From the NCBI GenBank assembly GCA_948146395.1, contig OX411545.1, positions 15,427,526 through 15,491,525 of the forward strand: a stretch of DNA of 64,000 nt, in the 5' to 3' direction. The notes under the pieces were generated by a model. That model saw only the letters and a list, made by a program, of their open reading frames with translations. It was not told where the DNA came from and ran no database searches. The stretch comes from Fragum whitleyi (taxonomy: Eukaryota > Mollusca > Bivalvia > Cardiida > Cardiidae). Of the stretch, positions 20,829 to 32,700 are shown piece after piece (the first letter of the stretch is position 1; each line of letters begins with the position of its first letter). A program made the translations under genes and the position numbers.

Positions 20829-21346
20829 TAGTTAAGAAAAATCGTGAAATTGACATGTTAAATGGTTTGAGAATGATTTTTGAATGATGTCGAATAAGTG
20901 TGAGGGGTGAGTTTTAAATGAAATAAAGGGGCCGAATTAAAGTATCGCTGATTTCGTTAAATTGAGCTCAATTTTCGATATTTAATTATCCCCACTTAAA
21001 AAAATTTACAAGCTTTTTTTCTTATAAGAGACTTGTGTGTCTACGTGGACGCTTCGAAATTAATACCAGCTGATAAAAAAAATAATGTTCTGTTGAATTT
21101 GAAAAAAAAAGTGAAACACTTCGAAATATTCTGGTGCATTTTTGATTGATTTCGCAGCATTTCTGAATAGTTTGGGCAAGTGTTTTGAATAAACAATAAT
21201 CTCAAAATACATGTCGATGGATCAGCGCGAAACACTCGTAACTGCCTATACATTTATAGGCAGTTACAACTATTTCGCGCTGAGCCATCGATGTGTAAAG
21301 AATTCCAAAATCGTGAAACTTGTCAATTTCATGATGCTTATTACTG
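20829..21346 (-). mobile_element. Family A element with an inserted palindrome
   Basis: TA-flanked. The left end is 'tagttaagaaaaatcgtgaa' and the right end 'tgtcaatttcatgatgctta' then 'ttactg'. The central hairpin is decayed. It is 518 bp rather than about 435 because of a 92-bp palindrome at 21,206-21,297. Confidence 0.85.
21206..21297. repeat. Long palindrome nested in family A
   Basis: Arms run from 'acatgtcgatggatcagcgc' to 'gtaactgcctata' and back, with a loop of about 6 nt. The two arms match except at a few positions. The sequence is absent from other family A copies. Confidence 0.85.
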
Positions 21347-22225
21347 TATCAAATCAGGACACGTACGGTTTCATATGTCTTCACAGACTCTGGTGTTCGT
21401 AGTAAGAAAAAGTTGAATAATTAATGCATGCACTGTAGTTGGGTTACCAAAACCTATAAGTGCAGTAAGAATATGCTGAAGTTATGCGGTTTAATCCCAC
21501 GATCGACGATTATTATTGAAGAATACCAAGTTGTGCCAGAGAAAAAGCTACCAGAAAATGACGCATTGGCATTGACTCGAATCGCGTTTAGTTTTATGTC
21601 GCTCCGTGTTCTTGCAGGTTTAAAGCTGCTCTTTCACAGATTGGAAAATGTGATTTTTGATTATTTTTGTAAAATTAATCGGAAATTATGACTTGAACGC
21701 GTGGAAAACTCTACAATAATAAGATTCGACCTTGTGACATAGAAAAAAGACAGATATTTCTGAATTTAGTAGAATTCCATTCTAAAAATCAAAGCAACTA
21801 CTAACGCCTAAAAGATAATTCTTAAAATTTTAGCCAACTATTTACGCATGCAATTCCACCTGTTTGTCCTATTCTTTCAAAGTTCAAGGGCGAAGTATAT
21901 GTCAATAGGGAAACTACACATCGAAACATGCAGAAAATGAAACATTATACATGAAAACATAGCAATTTTGTAAATTCTAGCCTGGATATAAATAGACTGG
22001 GTCCCGCACTGACCTTGCCGCTTCGAACAATCAAGCTACAGATTCTTTGAAATGAGTTGTTGTTAGTGCCATACCAATGTGCGTTTCTTAAACATCGGAA
22101 AATGCACAAATTTCCAAATCTAAGAACCAGTTTTGTATTTTTTCTATGAAGAAATGTGAAAGAGCAGCTTAAAAGTTAAAAAGAAAACAGTTTAAAAGAG
22201 TCGGAGTTTTTATGTTTAGATAGAC
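21347..22225. other. No recognisable gene
   Basis: One 87-codon plus-strand frame (21,428-21,691) has no domain, splice context or family that I can recognise, and I do not call it a gene. Confidence 0.4.
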
Positions 22226-22547
22226 ATAAAGACCATGGGTTGGATCGTCCTTACATAAGGACCATGGGACGGATCTTCCTTACCTAAAGACCATGGGACG
22301 AATCTTCCTTACCTTAAGACCATTGGACGGATCTTCCTAGCCTAAAGACCATGGGACGAATCTTCCTCATCTAAAGACCATTGGACGGATCTTCCTTACC
22401 TAAAGACCATGGGACGGATCTTCCTTACCTAAAGACCATTGGACGGATCTTCCTTACCTTAAGACCATTGGACGGATCTTCCTTACCTAAAGAACATTGG
22501 ACGGATCTTCCTTACCTTAAGACCATGGGACGGATCTTCCTTACATA
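22226..22547 (+). repeat. Minisatellite, 11 units of exactly 29 bp
   Basis: 'accat(g/t)gg' begins at 22,232 and then every 29 bp to 22,522. The unit is taaagaccatgggacggatc followed by ttccttacc. Units differ mainly at CCATGGG versus CCATTGG and cctaaag versus ccttaag. Confidence 0.97.
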
Positions 22548-22857
22548 TTAGTGGGTGATCAAAGGTCAAACTTCTCTATATAGGTACAGAAAAACAACGA
22601 CCTCTACCATTCACTAGAACTTGTACATCCATCATTATTTTTTGACTATTATACAATATTTCCAGTTTGGAAAATTGTACGGGTGTACCTTTTCAGTAGT
22701 GTGATAAATGCTTTTAAAAACAGCCATACCGCCCGTTTTGTTACTTGATTCATTCCCAGGTAGATCTCTATCTCTGCGTAGCTTTCTCACAAATCACTTT
22801 ATCAGATGTCTATCTCTCCATTTCAAATAAATAGACTATTGAGTGAAATTATCTGAA

Positions 22858-22952
22858 CAATTTTAAGGTCTTTAGTAAGGCGTGTAACACTTTCAACAAC
22901 ATAAGATTTATGTTGTTGAAAGTGTTACGTGTCTTAAAAGAACACCTTAAAA
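22858..22952. repeat. Short hairpin element, perfect 21-bp arms
   Basis: GTAACACTTTCAACAACATA(A) at 22,884-22,904 faces its exact complement at 22,908-22,928 with a 3-nt loop. TTTTAAGGT and ACCTTAAAA lie outside, suggesting a small TIR element. Confidence 0.8.
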
Positions 22953-23035
22953 ACAATCATACATATAGGGGGGATATTTCTTGAAAATTTCATAGTATAT
23001 ATAAAGCAAAAAGTCAGAGAGATAGAGAATATCAT

Positions 23036-23163
23036 GTAAGTGTCTTAAAATATCAATGTTATCTGGTCAAGGTTGGGAGAATTTATCATGACGAGGCTTT
23101 TGTCGAGTCTTGGAAAATTCTCGAAGCCGAGACCAGATAACAATGATATCTGAAGACACTTAT
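23036..23163. mobile_element. Small inverted-repeat element (AAGTGTCTTAAA ends)
   Basis: The left arm 'gtaagtgtcttaaaatatca' with 'atgttatctggtc' is mirrored by the right arm 'gaccagataacaatgatatc' with 'tgaagacactta'. The inner arms contain 'ttctcgaagccgag'. A relative of the right arm, with the same downstream 'atttatcatgcaat', is at 61,376-61,480. Confidence 0.75.
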
Positions 23164-23464
23164 ATGTTGTTCTGTTTATCATGCAATCTTTTTTCAGCGA
23201 TTTTATACATATATAAACCCTTAAATATCAAGGAAATCCAGGTGAAAGTGAATGTAAATTGTTTCTAAAAATAGACTGCCTGATATCATGTTAGGTTATC
23301 AGACATCCGATATCAGGTCAATACAGGCTTCATTGCATGATAAATGTGTACTTGAGTTATGTTGCATTTTCACAGCTATGAAACATGTAATTCATGCCTT
23401 TTCAGAGAGGAATCTTGCGGTCTAGAAATTATCTTATGTGTACGTAACATTTCCCTTAAGTCAG

Positions 23465-23693
23465 TTTTGTTTGTTTGACTGGATTTTTGCACCGCTTTCA
23501 ACAATCTTTCAGTTATATCGCGGCGGCTAGAGCACCTAACAATGGATTCTTGGTATTTCTCTCAGCAGTACTACTACCATTACATCCCTTCCTAGCCTCC
23601 AGCTTTTATCTCACAAAAAGGTCCATGGATATCAACTCATTGATGAGTGTCAAAGAGTCGAAATGGATGTGTGCCGTCGTCGGAGATCGAACC
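23465..23693 (-). mobile_element. RUDI-like V-SINE, 5'-truncated, with 12-bp target duplication
   Basis: On the minus strand it starts just before the B box (GTTCGATCTCC) and keeps the whole 3' domain ('ccattgttaggtgctct', 'gatataactgaaagatt'), ending in a CAAACAAACA tail. The direct repeat CCCTTAAGTCAG at 23,453-23,464 and 23,694-23,705 brackets it exactly. This is the hallmark of target-primed reverse transcription with 5' truncation. Confidence 0.93.
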
Positions 23694-23705
23694 CCCTTAA
23701 GTCAG

Positions 23706-24495
23706 GTTAAATAAACAAGCAATGACTTAAATTTCAAATGTTCGTATAAGTGCACTTTAATACTATATTCACAATTTCATTTCGGATCTTGATTTATTAC
23801 AACATTGTATTTTTCTCATTACATTATATCTATAACAAACAAAACATAACATAATTCTACCAAAGTTAGATTTACTGAATGTGTGGCAATTTAATCTGAG
23901 AAAAGTTTTTTTAGCGCCTAGAATGATTGAAAGCCGACGTATTTCATATGGGGGTGGCACTTTTGGGTTAACAGCCGATTTCAAGTCGTTTATCTTATCA
24001 ACAGGCGGAAATTCTTGGAACACTTGCATCAACAAACAAATCTGAAATTTGTGCATACAAATATGCAATCTGCAGCTAATTTTGCATGGATGATGAGATA
24101 AAGTCCTGCTAAATCTATTAACTCTTCAAACAGAAAGTAAGACAAATCAGGTACCGGAATTTGTTTCATAGCTGCAAAACTTTCTACACAATGTAATTCT
24201 TTTTATTTATATAGTGTAATTGCATATGTATATCTCTATAGATAAACAAACTTGTTTGAGTTATCATATGCCAATTCCGTCTGTATTTGTATAATTAAGG
24301 TGACCTTTGATTTCTCGCTGAATTTTGTTTATCTGTATGCTTAAAAATCACGGATAGAACACGTATTATCACGAGTCTTCTTCTACTCTTCCTTCTTCTT
24401 TTCTTCTTTCACCTAGTTTGGTCATGTATATTTCAATTTCAGCTTCGCATAGAATGATGTACTATTTCTTTACCATTACATGTAGCATATAGTTA
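23706..24495. other. No recognisable gene
   Basis: AT-rich sequence with a CT-rich patch (cttcttctactcttccttct) near 24,378. A 99-codon minus-strand frame has no recognisable domain. Confidence 0.4.
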
Positions 24496-24925
24496 CAGTT
24501 AACAACATCGTGAAATTGACAAGGTGAATGATTATGGAATGATTTAGGAATGAAATTGATTGAATGTGTGGAGCGACTTTTGAGTGAATTTAATGGGAGG
24601 TAATCCAGTATTGCAAATTTTGTTCAGGATGAACAAAATTAGCAATACTGATTACCTCCCTTTTATAAAATATGCGTACAGGTTCTATAGATAGCTCCCT
24701 ATTTCTTCAAGAACATATCAGACGCTTATAATTTCAACTAAATAAGTGAAATCCCGAATCTTTCCCAGCTATTTTTATTTTGAACTAAGTTGTTGTTATA
24801 TGTTTTCAGTGAGATCGGAGCGGTTTTGAGTGGTTTGAGTGAGCGTTTGTGATGAATGAATGAATGGAGCGCTGAGTGAGTGATTGAGAATAGTTTTGAT
24901 TGAGTTAAATGTCAATTTCACGATG
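24496..24925 (-). mobile_element. Family A element, full length
   Basis: 430 bp, TA-flanked, CAGTTAACAACATCGTGAAA to 'tttcacgatgtaattaactg'. Hairpin arms are CAGTATTGC / GCAATACTG, each differing from most other copies in the same way. Distal 'gagcgctgagtgagtg' is conserved. Confidence 0.95.
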
Positions 24926-25102
24926 TAATTAACTGTATGTACATTTTTTTGCATCATTGATTTTCGAGACCGAGGTTCATCTAATTTGCAAATCTTGAAG
25001 GAATGTAGGAGTAGAATCCGGACTTTCGACGAAATGTACGATACATCTGTTTGTTGATGATAAAAAAGGGTTGAGTTTTCAATCAACATATAGGAAGCAC
25101 AT

Positions 25103-25530
25103 TTATTAATATCGTAAAATTGACACCCAACTCGATCAAAGGCATTCTAAATCTCTCACTCATCGCTCCATTCATTGATTCCAAAAACTCACTCCAATCA
25201 CTAAAAACATTCCAAAATCATTAAAAAGAATTCGAAATTTTTCAGAAAGATAATCATTTCATTGACATTTGTCAAAATTTTCAAATATTTGATTGGAAAG
25301 TGTGGATTTTAAATTGTCCGGTTGGTCCGTGTCAGAGAGATGGGAAAGAATCCTTATTTTTCTACAGGAAGTTAATAAATGTCGCTAATTTTGCCTAAAG
25401 TTTGACGAAATAAGCGATAACGTGTCACCTCCCTTAAGATTTGATACAAACTCGCTCAACATACATACTAAAATCGTTCAAAAATCATTCTTAAATCATT
25501 TAACTTGTCAATTATACGACGTTGTTAACT
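25103..25530 (+). mobile_element. Family A element, worn termini
   Basis: Left 'ttattaatatcgtaaaattg', then 'cactcatcgctccattcatt', hairpin 'taaatgtcgctaattttg' with a degraded right arm, and right end 'aattatacgacgttgttaac'. Confidence 0.82.
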
Positions 25531-25541
25531 TAAATAAATAT

Positions 25542-25779
25542 AGGTAACTGCGGACACATAGATGGTCATTTTAGGTCAAATTTTAAAATGTCTGCAAACC
25601 TTGCCTAAGGCGATAAAATTGAACTTTGAAATACCCACTTTCACAAATCGGCCATAAAAAGGGATTTTATAACGTTAAGTTGACGTCATCAAGGGGCTGA
25701 CCCCCTTTTTTCGGGACCAAACTCAGTAATTATCCATTTTTTCGGAAATAATCAACCGATTATCTGTCCGCAGTTACCT
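25542..25779. mobile_element. Short TIR element, ends AGGTAACTGCGGACA
   Basis: The 15-bp terminal repeat AGGTAACTGCGGACA at the left is matched exactly by TGTCCGCAGTTACCT at the right, 238 bp in all. It contains one TGACGTCA (25,681). It sits 11 bp from the preceding family A copy. Confidence 0.8.
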
Positions 25780-26035
25780 TAAATTAAGCTAAAATAAATA
25801 CATTTTGAACATATCACTAGCGATTTGTGTCACGATTAGTTTACTGTAGAGCCATGGTCACCAAGAAATTCGGTACAAGATATGGTCTTTCAAATACATG
25901 TACACATATTCAGTGTCTGTATAACTGAAAGTGTCAGTTAATGATCTCAAGATATAATTTCTAGAAAAAGTGATCTATGACGTCGATACGCCATTAAACC
26001 TCTTTCATCAAATTTCTTTGATACCCAGAAAACTG

Positions 26036-26168
26036 ACCTGCGTTTAGGATGACGAAACGGTGCAAACAATTTTCCAATGATACCCCGCTTTGCACGTGCA
26101 CTTGCGTGCAATGCGGGGTATAATTGGAAAGCTGTTTGCACCGTTTTGTCATCCTCAACGCAGGGCTG
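26036..26168. mobile_element. Family D palindromic element
   Basis: The whole element is a near-palindrome. Arms pass through GGATGACGAAACGGTGCAAA, then 'ttttccaatgataccccgc' and the central TTTGCACGTGCACTTGCGTG, then back. The outer ends read CCTGCGTT / AACGCAGGGCTGG. The copy at 57,163-57,305 has the same design. Confidence 0.82.
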
Positions 26169-26369
26169 GCAATTAATCACCCTTCTCATGCTTTTCACGA
26201 CATACAGTTAATACATCATAAATTTAACAAGGTGAATGTTTTGGAGTCGAATCGAATGAGTGTGATGAGTGAAACTTGAGGGAAGTAATACAACATCGAT
26301 AATATCGTCCAAATAAGTCGATTTTTCGATGTTTTTACCTCCCTTTAATCAGATATATAGAGGATATTG

Positions 26370-26775
26370 AATGAGTGGTCATGGAATACCGAGTTTATTA
26401 AACGAGTCATCTATAAATAGATAAAACGAGACTGCGCCGAGTTTTTATCTGTTTTAGATGACGAGTTTAATAAATTCGGTATTTTATGAGCACAAATTTT
26501 ATATTCTATTTATAATTTGATCCGATTTTTTTGCGTAAAATCGTCGAAATTCTTGAAATTCAACATTTCAATTTTACGCGAAACGTTTAACACCGTTTAA
26601 AACTGACGTCACTATAGATACATTATGACGTAACTTTTCGCGGTTACAAAATAGCGTCGCTATTCGCTCTGAGCTCATTTGCATAATTATTCAACTAGTG
26701 TAATAACACCCGTGTAATATCAAAAATATTCAACGGGTTTATTTCACTCCCGCGACGTAGGTCAAATTATAAACA
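26370..26775. mobile_element. Foldback-like insertion inside family A
   Basis: Inverted arms 'ataccgagtttattaaacga' and 'tcgagtttaataaattcgg'-type sequence surround 'taaatagataaaacgagact'. It also contains TGACGTCA (26,604) and 'gcgtaaaatcgtcgaaattc'. No coding. Boundaries are inferred from where family A homology stops and resumes. Confidence 0.5.
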
Positions 26776-26950
26776 CAGTTTTCTGCTATTGTGTCTTCAC
26801 GGACAAATCAGACGCTTTAAAGCCGTAACATTGAGTTAACTTGTATATAACATCGGTCAATTTACATATAATGTTGATCGTTTTGGTAGATTTCGAAGTG
26901 GATTTTTCTTACAATTTCGGACATTTTCATTTTAACAAGGGGATTTTATA

Positions 26951-27008
26951 ACGGTCTGCTAATAAAAATGGTCGCTCAATACACGTGGTCGCTCGAGCAA
27001 GATTTACT
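26951..27008. mobile_element. Family H end fragment
   Basis: 'aaaaatggtcgctcaataca', 'gtggtcgctcgagcaa' and 'gatttactg' match the GCGACCA-rich terminus of the element at 2,449-2,795. Confidence 0.6.
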
Positions 27009-27428
27009 GTTTACGCATTCTTCTGCTTTTTTGTCTTCACGGACAAATCAGACGCTTTAAACCCGTAACATCGAATTAACTTGTATACTAAAAATGATCA
27101 ATTTAAATGAAAAGTAAATCGTTTTGAACGATTTCGAAATGAAGTTTTCTTACTATTTTGGAGCGTTTTTTAATGGTTTGAAATATTTTTCGGAATGAAT
27201 ACATAAAGCGCTAAGCAAGTGATCTGGAATGTTTTTGGCCGAGAAATGTGTCAATTTCTGCATTTAACTGCATTGCTGTGTTACACATAGCTATGATAGA
27301 CATTTGTAGACTATGGTAAGCCTGCACAGACATGCAGTCTGATCATAGCCTACACTGTCTGCTTTTTCCGAATGACTGAAAAGACAGGCTGGATTGCACA
27401 TGTAAATGACTCGAATTTTGTCTATTAA

Positions 27429-27584
27429 GGTAGTGAAACCGTAATAGTTCCGCAACAGTTCGGAACCAATGATCTTTCACAATGTTGACCAAGGTTTCCT
27501 AATGATAATCATTAGGAAACCTTGGTTAACACTGTTTAAGTTCATTACTTTCAAACGCTGCGAAACTATTACGGGTCCACTACC
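27429..27584. mobile_element. Family G element, TTAA-flanked palindrome
   Basis: TTAA at 27,425-27,428 and 27,585-27,588. Ends are GGTAGTGAAACCGTAATAGT and, reversed, GGTAGTGGACCCGTAATAGT. The inner palindrome is 'accaaggtttcctaatgata' and its complement. TTAA flanks suggest piggyBac-type mobilisation (inference). No coding. Confidence 0.82.
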
Positions 27585-27637
27585 TTAATTTCAAACTATA
27601 TTAAATCTCAGCAAAATAAGGGTTAGGTACCTGTTTA

Positions 27638-28026
27638 ATAGTTACATCGTGATACTGTCATGCATCCCAATCAACATCAGCCTCAATCGCTCACTCAGCG
27701 CTCCGTTCATTCATTCCAAGACTCACTCAAATCGTTCAAAAACGCTCCGAAATCATTCCAAATCGTTAAAGACGATCAACGAATCAGATTATTCTAAAAG
27801 TGTCTGATTGGTCGATGAATACGTTTAAACAGAAAAGTACAAAGTACGTTTATTTTACAAAAGGGGGTAATAGATATCGCAAAACCTGTTCATCTTGAAG
27901 AAAATTAACAATATTTGATTACCTTCCTTGAACTTCCCTCGAAACTCGCTTCACACACTCATTCAATTCCATTCCAAAGTCAATCCTAAAACATTCGTCA
28001 TGTCAATTTCACGATGTTGTTAACTG
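27638..28026 (+). mobile_element. Family A element, nearly full length
   Basis: Left end 'aatagttacatcgtgatact', conserved 'cgctcactcagcgctccgtt', decayed hairpin, intact right end 'tttcacgatgttgttaactg' then TA. Confidence 0.88.
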
Positions 28027-28178
28027 TACGTCTCCTATTCATACCGGTGCAGTTTTGTAACAATTCGTGTATAATACCCCAATGGAATCAAACATTTCCT
28101 TTTAACTATAAAATCAAACTTAAAACTAAGTTTGTTGAAAGATCGGTTTCCTCTTGACCATGCGTACGATATTTGATA

Positions 28179-28623
28179 CAGTTAGTTACATCGTGAAATT
28201 GACATTCATCTCAATCAAAACGATTCTAAATCGCTCACTCAGCGCTCCATTCATTCATTCCAAACATTCTATCAAACCATTCAAAAACGCCCAAACCCAT
28301 TGAAAAGTAAAGAATCAACAACGACATTCAAAATAATTTTTTGATAAATCACGAGAAAAATCGCGATTTCACTTATATATAATTTAATTAGTAAGCGTCT
28401 GATTAGATACGATGAAATAGAAAGCTACCTATACAACTTGTATGCATATTTTATTAAAGGGAGGTAATCATTGTCGCACATTTTGTTCATTCTGAACAAA
28501 ATTTTCGACCTAGGATTACCTCCCATTAAATTCACTCAAAACTCGCTCCACACACTAATTCGATTTCATTCCTAGATCATTCCAAAATCATTCACCTTGT
28601 CAATTTCACAATGTTGTTAACTG
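28179..28623 (+). mobile_element. Family A element, full length
   Basis: 445 bp, TA-flanked, CAGTTAGTTACATCGTGAAA to 'tttcacaatgttgttaactg'. The hairpin has mismatches in the middle (TTGTCGCACAT versus ATTTTCGACC). Confidence 0.95.
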
Positions 28624-29789
28624 TACCAACAATAATTCGGTCACCACTTATATTGTGTTAGGAAAAATGTCAAGTGAGGGAAAGTTATTTTTCTCCTAGT
28701 AAACATTTAGATAATTGCAATTTTCACCCAATGGATAACATTTGTTTTACTTCTTTTCTGTCAACAATCCTGATGTTGACAATTTTGTGGATTTTTTCTT
28801 GATTAAGTATCATTTGGTTATAAATGGAAAAACTGACCTAGATATTTCAAAGTAGATCATAGGATTATATAGCGGATATAAAACCCATTGATGTGACATT
28901 CTGTAAGATAATGATAAGCTAGAAGCTTCTAAGTGAACTTTTTATTCGTCACGAAAAATTAACCAGCTTTACATTTAGGATGTGAAACGATTTTTTTGCG
29001 GAATTTATGAACGTTCAAGTACGTAAAATGCGTCGTGCAATTTATTACACGTTTGAAAGCAATAAAATCCAGCAGAGCCGGATTCTGTAAGAAAACACGT
29101 GACCCAAAACGCGGAAAGAACATCTACAAGTAACTACACGTAGGAATTCATATTCGTTATTGCTACAAATTTAATAGAAATGCTTGCAAAACTGAATGGC
29201 GAATGCCAAGTTGGAGAACGGTTTTACGTCTTCCAGTGTACGTGCGTGGGAAAGATCCGGTCAGATGTTAATAGCTTTTCAAAAAGAAGTTCCAACTTGG
29301 GTTCAATTTTCTTTTCCTCAAGACTGATTTCCACCAGACATCTGTGCATTTTGAAAAATGCTTTATACAAGAATTCTATGCAATTTGTCGATTATTCAAA
29401 GAATCCATATAAATGTGAAATAAGCTGACAATCCTATACCAGGCGTTTTCAACTTTCCCACAATAGCGTTATTAAACGACAAGGCGGCGATTCACCTTTT
29501 ATGCCTTCTCGTGGTGTAAGAGTGACAAAAGATGGGATGAACTTGTAGCCGCTGTTTGAGAGACAACTGGTGGTATTTAAACATTTCTGCAGAGGTGTGT
29601 TCGTTAGAGAAAACAAAAAATCTCGCTACATAAGATTTTTTAACACAATAAAGAAAGACTTTCGATTTTTTGAGTGAATGGTTCGTTTTCTCATTCAGAA
29701 GGGACAAGCATATTTCTTTTTAGAAAAGCATGTGTTAGTGCCATATTCCATTCGTATATTAAACCGTAAACAAAGGCTTAACAAACAGA
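28624..29789. other. No recognisable gene
   Basis: AT-rich sequence. Frames of 82 codons (29,180, plus) and 71 codons (29,492, minus) show no recognisable domain. This could be host intronic or intergenic DNA into which the LINE was inserted. Confidence 0.4.
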
Positions 29790-32700
29790 ACAGAACAATC
29801 ATTTTAATAGACGTGTACGTAGTACATAGTCACAATTTCAATACATAATACAATTTATTTCAAGGTCATAACGCATTTTCTCCTCTCACTCTCTCACTCT
29901 CTGCTCGTCAATCGTCACGCATACTCTCATCTCTCTCTCTCCCTTCCTCGCTCTTGCTCCCACATCTCAGTTGAATAACATTTGACGAAAAGTAACAGTT
30001 CTATTTGGTAAAAAACAAACTTGTCTTTTTCAGAAAAAATCTATAGACTTTACGAGGATGACACTTCTCTTACACAACGCACATGCTCAGGTCATGGTAC
30101 ATTGTGCACGATAATGTCACGGCTAGTGTAAGTCGATGGTTCGAATCTGCAGCACCGTGTACATACAGCTCTAAATAAGCTGTAGTTAGGTAGCCACAGA
30201 AGCGAAACAGCGACCAAATCAGTGAAACTTCTAAAGAATATTAGTTATACTGTGTCTCAAATCGTAAAGAAAAAGCTAATTTAAGGTAACTGCTGAACTT
30301 TGTTAATGTAGTGAAATCGCTGTTACATAAAAGGTTAATAAATTTATACATACTTGGTTTTTCCCAATAATACCTATCAATAAATCTTTTGCGTAATAGA
30401 CTATACTTTGGACAGATTAAGGAAAAATGATACTCGTCTTCCACATCACCATTATTACAAATTAAGCAAAGTCTCTCATTTCTTGGAATCCTGATTCTTG
30501 AGTATCTACTGGTTTGTACAAATAATGAATGAGCCGAAATTCTTATTTTGCACAAGAATGTACGGAGGTCATTTGGTAATTTATCTAAGTAATCTTCGTG
30601 TTCAAAACTATACTTAACATTTTTATAAAGAATCAACGTATTACTGTTTTCAATTTTATTTCTCCATTCCTGTTTAAAACAATCAATAATGCGTTCTTTT
30701 AAAAGTGGAATGAAAGTTTTAGAGTTTACTGAACTTGGGTTACTGAAAACTTCCGAAAAGCCAAAACTATCAAATATATCTTTGACGTCAAACACCCAGT
30801 TTTTCTTGCCATTCAAACAACTATTATAAGAGTCTTGATAGACGTTTTGTAATATTATATTATTAGAACCAATAAGTTTAAACCAATATTTAACTATGCG
30901 TATATATCTAGTAATATACATAGGAAATCTACCTAATTCGCCATATACAGCCATATTACATGATTTGTTGTTTACGTGTAGTATACGTTTGCAGAATTTC
31001 AAATGAATTCGTTCAATTTCCCTTGATTTGCTTTTACCCCAAACCTCACTGGAAAAATTTAAAATGGAGCCGACAAATGCATCAAAAAGTTGGCAAATGA
31101 TTTTAGTTGACAGTTTCAATTTCGAACAATTAGCTAGTAAAGTGTTTAGGGCCTTAAGCGCTTTAGAAGATACGTATTCGCGATTTTGTGCAAAGCTACC
31201 AGTGTAATGGAAAACGGTTCCTAAATAATTGAAGTCGTTTACTGTTTCAATAATTTCGCCCTTGTAGCTCCAAGTTTCGTCATCTCGTGTTTTGCCCTTG
31301 TTCCTAAAAACCATTGTTTTAGCCTTTTCAACATTTACTTCAAGTCCCCATTCATCACAAAATTTACTTAACCTATCAATATTATGTTGTAATTCAACTG
31401 GCGACTTACCAAAAATAACCATATCGTCTGCAAATAGTAAAATTATTATAGATAAATCAAATACACTTATTCCGTTATTTGGGGTGTCTGCAATAAAAAG
31501 CTCTAAATCTTCCAGGAATAAGGAAACAAGGATTGGGGACATCGTCTCACCTTGCCTAAGACCGACCTTATACTCGAAAAAATTTGAGAGTGTATTTCCT
31601 TTTTTGACACAAGATTTAACTTTTGTATACATATCCTTTATTATCCTTAATAGTTTTCCTTGAATACCTTGCTTATAAAGTTTTAGCCATAAAGCGTTTC
31701 TATTGATTGAGTCAAAGCATTTTTTTAGGTCGACAAAAACACAATAAAGACGTTTATTATCGTTAAGGTATTTTTGTATTAAACTTGTTAAAATAAAGGT
31801 TGCATCTGTTGTCGATACGCCTTTCTTAAATCCAAATTGAGCGTCCGATATGACGGAATTTTCTTCACAAAACTTGTATATTCTGTTGTTTAGAACAGTC
31901 GTAAATAATTTTGAGAGACAGCTCAGTAAGGTAATACCTCTATAATTATTGACATCGTCCCTAGACCCTTTTTTGTGTATGGGTACGATTAACCCTTCAG
32001 TCCATTTGTCCGGAAAATAGCCTGAATTGAATACACCGTTAAAAATATCACAAATATGAGAGGCTAAAATATCGCAACTTTCAATGAGGTACTCATTCAT
32101 AATTTGATCGTTTCCCATGGATTTGCCCTTTTTTAGCCCTTTGATTGCTGAGGTAATTTCATGAATGGTAATAGGGGCATCAAGTTCTTCAAAAGAGCAA
32201 CATTCATTATTAAAATCAAAATCATTACAAACATTTTCAGCTGTTTCATTTGAAGAATTAAATACATCTGATCCCAGTGACTCAAAATATTCTGAAAAAT
32301 TATCTAGGGATATGTTATCTCTCTTTTTCTTCTTTTTGAAAAATTTCCAAAAATCCTTTGGTTTGCCCTTTTTCAATGCTGTCATATTTTCTATCTGTTT
32401 GGTTTCAAATTGTCTTTTCTTTTTTCTACAAAGTTTCTTATAACGAGTTTTTAGATTACAATATCGTTGTCTATCAAGATAAGATTTCGACGTATTAAAT
32501 ACTTTAAGTGCCCGAAGATAAGATTGTCTTGCAATTCGACAATCGCTATCGAACCAATCATTGTCATATGAATTATACTTGTCTGAGAAAACGTGTGAAG
32601 AAGAATCATTATTCTGTCTAATATGACCGAATAGCGGTTCTGCTACATCCGTTATGGTAGAGGTAAAAACATTTAACACATAATTAATAGAATTTCTATC

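Larger units (their letters stand above)
26206..27272 (-). mobile_element. Family A element, composite, interrupted by two insertions
   Basis: It begins after TA with 'cagttaatacatcataaatt' and keeps the first half to 'cctccctttaat'. A foldback element (26,370-26,775) interrupts it. The second half then resumes and part of it ('cttcacggacaaatcagacg') is present twice, at 26,790 and 27,019, separated by a family H end. It finishes at 'gtgtcaatttctgcatttaa'. Confidence 0.7.

Noticed and set aside
21428..21691. 87-codon plus-strand frame as a possible host exon
   Set aside because: No recognisable domain, and no convincing splice sites at the edges.
22226..22547. CRISPR-like regular array
   Set aside because: Units are contiguous 29-bp tandem repeats with no unique spacers, in a eukaryotic context.
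31292..32443. Plus-strand frames of 123 and 92 codons inside the LINE
   Set aside because: Antisense shadows of the minus-strand reverse transcriptase frame.
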